Shown piece by piece: positions 56,822 through 64,000 of a DNA stretch of 64,000 nucleotides (its first letter is position 1; every line of letters starts with the position of its first letter). Source of the DNA: Linanthus parryae (taxonomy: Eukaryota > Streptophyta > Magnoliopsida > Ericales > Polemoniaceae); contig JALGPY010000003.1 in assembly GCA_023055425.1 (NCBI GenBank), positions 69,858,991 through 69,922,990 on the forward strand. The letters run 5' to 3'. Under the pieces are notes generated by a model. It was not told the DNA's origin and made no database searches. It saw only the letters and a list, made by a program, of their open reading frames with translations. Both the position numbers and the translations under genes were made by a program.

Positions 56822-59800
56822 TGCAACAACCCCCTTTATCCGGCTCGGGACGAGACCGGGAGGGCGATGCTTAATAGAATTGGCGGAGATCAAAAACAAT
56901 ATAATCCACAACACATATTCATAACATTAAACAACTATAGTAAACTTTAATTCTTACACACTAGCTGATTACTATTACACACTAATTAACTAACAATTCT
57001 ATATCAACTAATGGTAGCGTTCATATTCTAAGTGATCTCGCGCCCCTTCTATTCTATAATTCCCCAGCTCCTAGACCTGCGGTGGGAAGAAAACAACAAG
57101 AACCGCAGTTTTCAAAGTCAGCAATAAATACTGAGTGAGATACACCATAGCATGTAAAACAGGAAAGAGAATATAAACTTTTAGGACACAAGTTAAATAA
57201 AGTAAAATTGACAGAGTATGAGTAAAGCAAGATCAGTGTTTGCAGCGTCATAAACGATAGAGTTAACTGATTTACGAATGACAATAACCAAAGATTTGAA
57301 CATTTTTAATTTAAATCATTCACAAGTGCCGATTTCCAAATATAGAATCAAAGGAGCCAGTTATTACGCACAGTAACTGAATAATGGTCAACAATGGACC
57401 TCCAAAATGTTAACGGTCAACAAAGGACCTCCCAAATATTAACGGTCAACAAAAGACCTCCCAAAATTTAACGGCCAACAAAGGACCTCCCAAATGTTAA
57501 CGGTCAACGAAGGACCTCCCAAATGTTAACGGTCAACAAATGACCTCCCAAATTTTTAATAGATTCCGGTACGTGCGATATTCCACTTTACGTTTTTACG
57601 CGTTATTATTTTTCGTGTAACAGATTCAAAGAAATCTTTTCCAAACGTAACCAAAATCAAGTAAAGCATGTGAACCACAAAATATATTTTGAGACAAGAC
57701 ATAAAATCATGTTACGAGAAGAAAAAATCTAGGAACACAAGGCTAAGCATGAAACTCACAAGTACAGTTCGAGACAAGACATAAAATCATGTTTTGACAC
57801 GAAGGAAGCAAGGCACACGTGGCTAAGAATGTAATCTCACCTTACACCGAGATAGCGATTCACAATCTTCACGGGTAGTTGAAGTAGCCTATGTATACGA
57901 ATCAGTCGCCTACAATTGACAAGTCTCTAGTCACAATGATGATACTTCCTAATAAACTAATGCATGGATGTTTGTGTAGGTCGGGTACTAAGTCCATACC
58001 AAATTATCCTAATAAATCCGTTTCAAGTGGCGTATTCATGTGCCGGATACAAACTCTACATTAATATCATTCTAAGTTTCACCAATGCACATATAATGAT
58101 GCTCACATATCAAAATAATTCCAACAAAGCATTTCAAAATTCAAAATTTCAAGTTTCCTAAAACATGTGAAGCTACAATTCTAGACAGAATTGTAGCTCT
58201 GACTTTAGGGCCATATTTATTATATCAAAATATCTCCTAAAATCGTTAAACTAATATATGATGAACCTACATGTGTCTACTTTCAGAAACATAAATAAAA
58301 TCATGTATAGCTATTATAAAACTCAAGTTACAAAAATAACAAAAAATGCTATGCAGAGAAGAGTTTGGCAAAAAGTTTCAAATTCACAAGGGGGTTACTA
58401 CAACTTGGAGAATAGCAATAAAGCTCATATTCTCCAGAATGAATTCCCTATGTGTCTAGTTTCACAACAAGAAATATTGGGTGCTATAAATTACTGGAAA
58501 TGAGGGTTTCAATAAAAATGGAAAGATTGGTCCAGAAACAGATTTTCAGAAAACATGCAACTTAAAATGAGCATATCTCCCTAACCAAAATAGCTATGGA
58601 GTTGATTTTTTTCTCAAAATGACCCCCTATGAGTGCAGTATTATAAAATGTAAGATTTAAAAAATTTACACAGAAAAAATTTGAACTTATACTACATTTT
58701 TGATAAACAGGTCAGATTGTAACAACATGTAATTTTGCCAATAACACTCAAAACATGATCAAAACAATCCTTTGGTACATTCAACTAAAAGTTAACTTGA
58801 TGTATACCTAGATACTACCAATTAGACAAGCAAGAAGAGATTCACATCAAGTATTTGAAGGATCATGTGAGGGATTTGAAGAATTCATGCTCAAAAGTTA
58901 CAATTCAAGACACAAAACACACATGCAAACAAAGATCAAGTAATTTCCTATCATGAATATGAACTATCTAAATGATCTAAGCATGAAATGAAGAATCAAG
59001 TATGGGAGTGAAGAAATCTAAGATGAAATGTCATTAATCTAAGCTAAACATGGACATGCAAACATGCATTCAAAACTAGAAGAAACTTTACCCCAAGATT
59101 CAATAAATGGTGGACGAAAATAGTGAAATTGGCCTTCAATCCTTGAGGAGAATGATGAACTAACTCCCCTCCATGGTTATACCATGCTTGGAATCAAATT
59201 TTTCATACTTGGTAGACTAGAAAATGGAGTTTTGGTGGAGTTTTATGGAGGTCAAGCTCCAAAAACGGGAATGGGGTTGGAAGAGAGATGAGAGAGCTTC
59301 TTTGAGTGTTCATGAAGAGGAAAACCATGTGAATAAATGAGAGAAAGAAATGGGTTGATGGAGATGAATGGAATGAGTGATTGGATGTATAACATATTTA
59401 TAAAAAGATACAAGCAAGCCATGGGTACTGCTATTTTATTAGAGTTGACTTAGAAAGTGGAGGAGGGACTTGGAGAGAATTATAAATCTCCCAACTAATT
59501 AGTTGTGGTAGAAATTAAAAAATCAAGAAAACGAGGGTCCAGATGAAATACTAAAAATTGATGGTAAGTACAAGATTACACAAACAAGAGGGTAAAAATG
59601 CAATTATCAATTACCATTTAGCACATAAGAAGATAAAATTTACATTAAAAGGAAATTACAAAATAACTCCAAATAAACTATTATGTCCTTAAATGTCAAA
59701 AATGCACTTTAATAAAATTAAAGGAAATACGTCAAGAGTAAATTTGAAATAGTACTATTATCATTTTTTTTCAAAATCAAGTATTTGTTTTATCGAAATA

Positions 59801-59836
59801 ACAAAACAACCCTTAGCGAAAATACGTGGTATTACA
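56822..59836 (-). mobile_element. Long-LTR element, 5' LTR
   Basis: 3,015 bp, matching the 3' LTR over its whole length with scattered substitutions and few small indels. It carries the six-copy 29-bp array (57,386-57,557) and the hairpin at 58,171-58,198. Confidence 0.92.
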
Positions 59837-59944
59837 ATTTTGCCTCGAAATTAATCGGAAATATCGGAGTAATCCATGACCTCACTTGTTTAATATACAT
59901 TTAACCAAACTCTAGATGTAGAACTTCTCAAAATACATTTCTAT

Positions 59945-60359
59945 CAGGGGGCGGAACCATGTAGGGAACGGGGGAGCACGTGCCCCCCCCCACCCCTTCA
60001 CAACTTGCCAGAAACACTAGGGTACCCCTATTTTATTAGATTTTTCTTAGTTGTGATGTTCAGAATAAATACGTGTGCCCCCCACCCTAGATTCACACAA
60101 ATTGTATTGTGGTCCAGTGATTATGAATTTGTATTGTGAATATTGTTACTTGAGTTCAAATCCTGACGGTGACAGACCCACTTTTTTGGATAAAAGAACA
60201 AGTGCCACCTATTTAATATAAACAATTGCCCCTCTAATTTTTTCAAACAAAAAGAGCATGGTATTTATTAGACCAGCCTATTTTTTTTATTCATTGAAAA
60301 TATATACTCTCTGCTAAAAAAATTATGCCCCCTTCACCGAAATCCTCGCTCTGCCACTG
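59945..60359. mobile_element. hAT-type MITE, copy B
   Basis: 415 bp with the same termini as 40,346-40,755. Candidate 8-bp target duplications are atttctat (59,937-59,944) and attgttat (60,360-60,367). Confidence 0.75.
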
Positions 60360-60765
60360 ATTGTTATAATTTATCAAATTTATAATAGAAACAAGCATTA
60401 GATTTAAAAAAAGAAAAAAAAAAGTTCAGAATTCTTCAGTGTGGAATGCAGAGGAACACCATGTTAATAGAAGCAACTAAGCTAGCAAAATTTTACAAAG
60501 AGAAGCAATAGTTCAAAAACATGGGGGAAATGATTGCATTAATAATTGCGAAACAGTTTCTCCAAATTTCACCCATCTACATTTATTCAAAGTCAACTGG
60601 AGATTCATAATGAAACGGCTCTCATAGAAGTTCAACTAGATCTCTTAGTTATATCTTACTAGGAAAATAAAAGGTTACATATGATTTTCCAAGTTCACCC
60701 AAGAATCAGCAGCATTCCCACAAATTACAGGCCCAATTAAAGCAACTCAAAATTGAAGATCTCCA

Positions 60766-61177
60766 CTACTGTTGCTGCAAAATACACGAAATGTATCAAT
60801 TTATTCCCTCAAGATCATTGTGAGAGACAATGAGCGGAGTAATTGACTAATTTACTACCTTTGTGGTTTCTGTTTCATCAGAAACTTTGTTCAAATCGGT
60901 GGTGATCTTCGAAAATGGAAGGCCCGGACAGAGAGTCTGTTGAAATGAATAAACAACAAATTATAAAACATTATTTTTTAGAATAGTTTAAATATTGAAG
61001 GATGCATAGAAATCCACTTAAATCAATATGTTTTTTAACAACTGCAGGCCTCTTTTTTGGTCTGTGATGGGGCTTCCGTCCTACCATCTTCATGAAATCC
61101 TCCTCAATTTCTTGTTGCGAAAGAGAAACAGAAATACTCGGTCTCTTACGCTTTTCGTCCATGCTCATGTTAGACAT
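60766..61177 (-). pseudogene. DUF1639 family gene fragment, copy B
   Basis: Exons inferred at 61,177-61,022, 60,936-60,859 and 60,774-60,766, the same lengths as in copy A. The intron 1 donor is again TTAAGT. The strongly conserved VVQKQID of copy A reads VVKKHID here, and RRPKKRP is preceded by H where A has R. A stop precedes the ATG. Changes in the most conserved motif suggest loss of constraint. Confidence 0.72.
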
Positions 61178-62420
61178 TATTAATAATGAACTCTTTGAGT
61201 CTGCAACAAGTACAACATGAAACCATTTTGGTAATGTAACTTGAATTTATAGATTTTTTTGGTCAAATTTTCTTCTCCGTTAATTTCATTTAATCTATTA
61301 AAATCATGTTTGGCCCGACTTTCCAGGAGAAAATTAGTTGTAAGTAATTACTGTCGAATTAAACATGCTGTTAAGAAATTATGATTATGGCCAAGCGTCA
61401 ATCCCACTATTGAATTTCACATATTGCGTAGTTATTGGACTTGGACCCCTTCCTAATGCATAAAGAAACATGCATAAGATTGAGGATGATAAATACATCA
61501 ATAAAACTATTTATTCTTGTCTCTCTCAACTTTCTCTCAGATACTCTTTCTATAACACATTATCGGCTCTTTCATTGAAGGGAAATGAATGAAAAGAAGG
61601 GAAATGAATGAAAAGATACACTGCATTTTCAATCATATTTATACAAGAAAATACATAAAGCAACTCAATGTATTATGGTAGTAAAATTATTTAACGACAA
61701 GTTCTTCCCTCTAATTAACATATAAAATGCATCTATATCAGATTATTTTTCCATCTAAATTTTTTCTTTTGCTTCTACAAAGAACGGCAATCATAAACCA
61801 CTAAACTAGCAAGTAAATTTTTATTTTAAATTGCTTCATGTGTGTGTGTGAGTTCTTATGGTAATTTTTCTTCATATAAACCATGCATTAAATTGTATGT
61901 TACGAAACTATTATATTTTCTCATTAATTCTATCGTCAAATTAAAGGTAAAAGACACTAACCACCACTGATTTTTGGATGAAATCCTCCACGCTAACCTG
62001 ACTTTTGGAAAAAGACATTGTGCACCTTTTTTTGGGATGAAGCTAACTACGGACTTACAAACCCGGCGAAAATATTATTTTACCCCTCGGATTTTTAAAA
62101 TCACACCCCATATATGACTTCTTCAATTCATTCACCTCTTTCCGAACCTAAATCCTCTTTCTCTCTTCCCCCTCTTTCTCTCTCCCCTGGGAACAAACTC
62201 GCTCTCGCTACAATTCAAATAATAATTCACCCTCCTGAAGAGGTCGTAATCCATTCTTTTTGTTTTTCTTTACTTTTACGTATTTTTTTTCTACACTCTT
62301 GCTCTCTATTGATTACTGATAAATGTAAAATCTCAAGAAGATATATTAACTCTGTTGTTTATATTGGACATAAGGGACATAAGTTTGTATCGTAGTTGGA
62401 GTTACGAATTGCATGTTGTA
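61178..62420. other. Sequence upstream of the DUF1639 fragment, copy B
   Basis: Counterpart of 41,571-42,780. It has a 15-bp tandem duplication (gaagggaaatgaatgaaaa twice near 61,577-61,614). No supported gene. Confidence 0.5.
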
Positions 62421-63560
62421 TTGATCATAACTGCAGTTATGACACGTCTCCTGAAGAGATATCTACAAATTTAATAAATGATCAATCCCCCTGAAGAGCA
62501 TCCAGAAGATGCTCTTAGTCCATGATTATTTACTGGACATACGCTATTCACATGCATGTAAAATCGCTTTCATGCCTGAAGTTATGAACAACGTGAAGAC
62601 ACTTATAACATGATGTTATAAAGTTATGTCAAAAGATCTCCTATGAAGAGATAATCTACACACATCGAACCAGAAGTTTCGATTGCATATTCTTTTCTGC
62701 TAATTTACATTTTCTTATAGTTTTATTCATATTCTCCTATTATTGGTGTTATCTTAAAGGAAGAAAATAAAGATCTCCTGAAGAGACTTGTATACCATAC
62801 GATGGCAAGTTTAAAAGTAATTGATATTGCCAGCAGGTGTCAAAAAGAAATATTCACACCAGTAGTTGTGAAAGAAAGTTACAATTGTCAATAACTTGAA
62901 GTTATAACATATTATCAAATATTAATGTTTAATTTAAACGGTTTTGATTATTCATGACCGATTAATTCAACCCCATTCCCATTAGTGAATGGTAGTGTAT
63001 TCCCATAAGCGAATCACTTTGTTATATCCGGTCAAAATCCAGGTGACTGTAGAGGCGGTCATGGTTGAGAAATATGAAAATATCTAAAAGAGATTAAACC
63101 CGGGATCTTTATTTTGAAGAACGAACTCCGGACGAAGTTCTTAGTCGACATTAATTTTTTTAGACGGATTTTATGACTCATATCATGCAGTCATGAGGTA
63201 CTTTATGACCCGAAATCATTAAATTTTGATAGAGTTGAAAGGTTATTTTCTTAGATCCATTGAACCTGGAGTTCAATTTTAGAAAATAAAACACTACTAT
63301 GAAAAGCCAGAATTTTGACAGTGTATCGAAGTACAACTCATTTTGTTGCCATGAGCCATACATAAGCAAAGCTTGAGCGATTATCAATTGAAGAATATGA
63401 GCTTGTTGTTCAATCATCGCAAAGATGAATCATCGTCTTTGAAGAGGATTTATAATTATGTCCTCTCCATGATATGAGTATCTAATCATTGAATGGTAGA
63501 CTCTTAAAGCAGTTGAGATTGATATATGCGGTATTTCAGTTAGAAGTTATGAAATACATA
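62421..63560. repeat. Hairpin tract with shared loop, copy B
   Basis: Counterpart of 42,781-43,925. Examples are TCATAACTGCAGTTATGA (perfect palindrome, 62,431), AGAGCATCcagaaGATGCTCT (62,496), TTGAACctggaGTTCAA (63,260) and TTCACACcagtaGTTGTGAA (62,857). Confidence 0.7.
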
Positions 63561-64000
63561 TTATGCCCAAGAGTTATAGCATATTATGAAATGGAAACTC
63601 ATGTAGAGTAATGTGAAAGACTTAATGATCACCATTATGATAAGTTGATCCCATGTTGATAAGTGGACTTTAGAGCATTTCCATAGCCAATGCCTACTCT
63701 ACAACATTTGTTTTAAAAGAAAATACTGACGCATTCTCTGAAGTGAACCAATCTATGGTGTCATAATAATCGGTGCAGTCATGAAATTAGTTGCAATGAT
63801 GCACGTACATTGTCATATATTGAAGTGCATCTTTATGATTTTCCGGAATAGGAAGGCTGCATAAAAACAGAGGGATAAAATAAATTCATCAATAGTTGCA
63901 AAAAGAGCATTCCTATGAATTTTTTTGCGTTCTAGAGCTTTATTTATTGGATTATTTTATAAGCTTCTACTTGCGTAGCAATTTTAGAGCTATGAATCCA
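63561..64000 (+). repeat. First part of the 525-bp repeat unit, copy B
   Basis: It matches 43,926-44,366. The window ends within the unit, so its copy number in B cannot be seen. Confidence 0.8.

Larger units (their letters stand above)
53428..59836 (-). mobile_element. Long-LTR non-autonomous retrotransposon (Tekay/Del-derived)
   Basis: Total 6,409 bp, minus strand. The 3' LTR is 53,428-56,427 (3,000 bp), the interior 56,428-56,821 (394 bp) and the 5' LTR 56,822-59,836 (3,015 bp). LTRs start TGTAATACCACG and end GTTGTTGCA. The PBS is GGCGGTATCAGAGCAG and the polypurine tract AAGGGGGGAAGAG. The interior next to the tract reads ATTCGAGGACGAAGC, a 3'-end sequence I associate with Tekay/Del chromoviruses. 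No gag or pol is present, so the element depends on enzymes from elsewhere. The empty site in copy A and the high LTR similarity show a fairly recent insertion. Confidence 0.9.
45637..64000. repeat. Copy B of the tandem segmental duplication (runs off window)
   Basis: It matches copy A from 32,626 in the same order. Extra in B are about 175 bp at 45,756-45,930 and the 6.4-kb long-LTR element at 53,428-59,836. Missing in B is a 149-bp LTR segment (A 34,157-34,305). The window ends at the equivalent of A 44,366. Confidence 0.85.

Noticed and set aside
1..64000. tRNA, rRNA or bacterial-type defence or secretion systems
   Set aside because: No cloverleaf, rRNA core motif, operon structure or ribosome binding pattern was seen; the whole window is plant repeat DNA.

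Overview
This is plant nuclear DNA, probably from a eudicot. It is AT-rich and holds no bacterial-style operons. It is built almost entirely of nested and duplicated LTR retrotransposons, with one hAT-type MITE and one small fragment of a host gene, the last two each present twice. I found no rRNA or tRNA gene, no CRISPR array and no intact single-copy host gene. Gene names below come from recognising motifs by eye; no database search was run.

Bases 1-33,308 form a nest of four retroelements. The outermost layer is an old, long LTR of a Tekay/Del-like Ty3-gypsy family on the + strand (2,590-4,195 continuing at 32,388-33,308). Inside it lies a decayed Ty1-copia element on the - strand (copia-1, LTRs 4,393-5,787 and 30,979-32,387). 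Inside the copia-1 leader lies a SIRE-like Ty1-copia element (copia-2, 10,820-30,693, target duplication AAAAC) with an extra ORF after pol. Inside the copia-2 3' LTR lies a young Athila-like Ty3-gypsy element (11,734-21,423, target duplication CATAT) that keeps an open gag-protease frame but has no reverse transcriptase or integrase.

Bases 32,626 to the window end are two copies, A and B, of a block with a period of about 13 kb. Each copy carries a Tekay-like LTR tail, an Athila-like 5' LTR with PBS, a second old LTR piece, an Athila-like 3' non-coding region with a solo LTR inside it, an hAT MITE, a DUF1639 gene fragment, and a tract dense in short hairpins that share a loop. Copy B alone also carries a 6.4-kb element with two LTRs of about 3.0 kb around only 394 bp of internal DNA (53,428-59,836). 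Since copy A still has the empty site, that insertion came after the duplication.

The most unusual items are the long-LTR, tiny-interior element, the gag-protease-only Athila-like element with its palindrome clusters, the repeated hairpins sharing a C(A/T)GAA loop, and the GGCC-centred palindrome scattered through both LTRs and coding parts of copia-2. The genes here do not form a pathway. The only functional links are retrotransposition functions, with the two non-autonomous elements presumably depending on enzymes supplied by relatives elsewhere in the genome.
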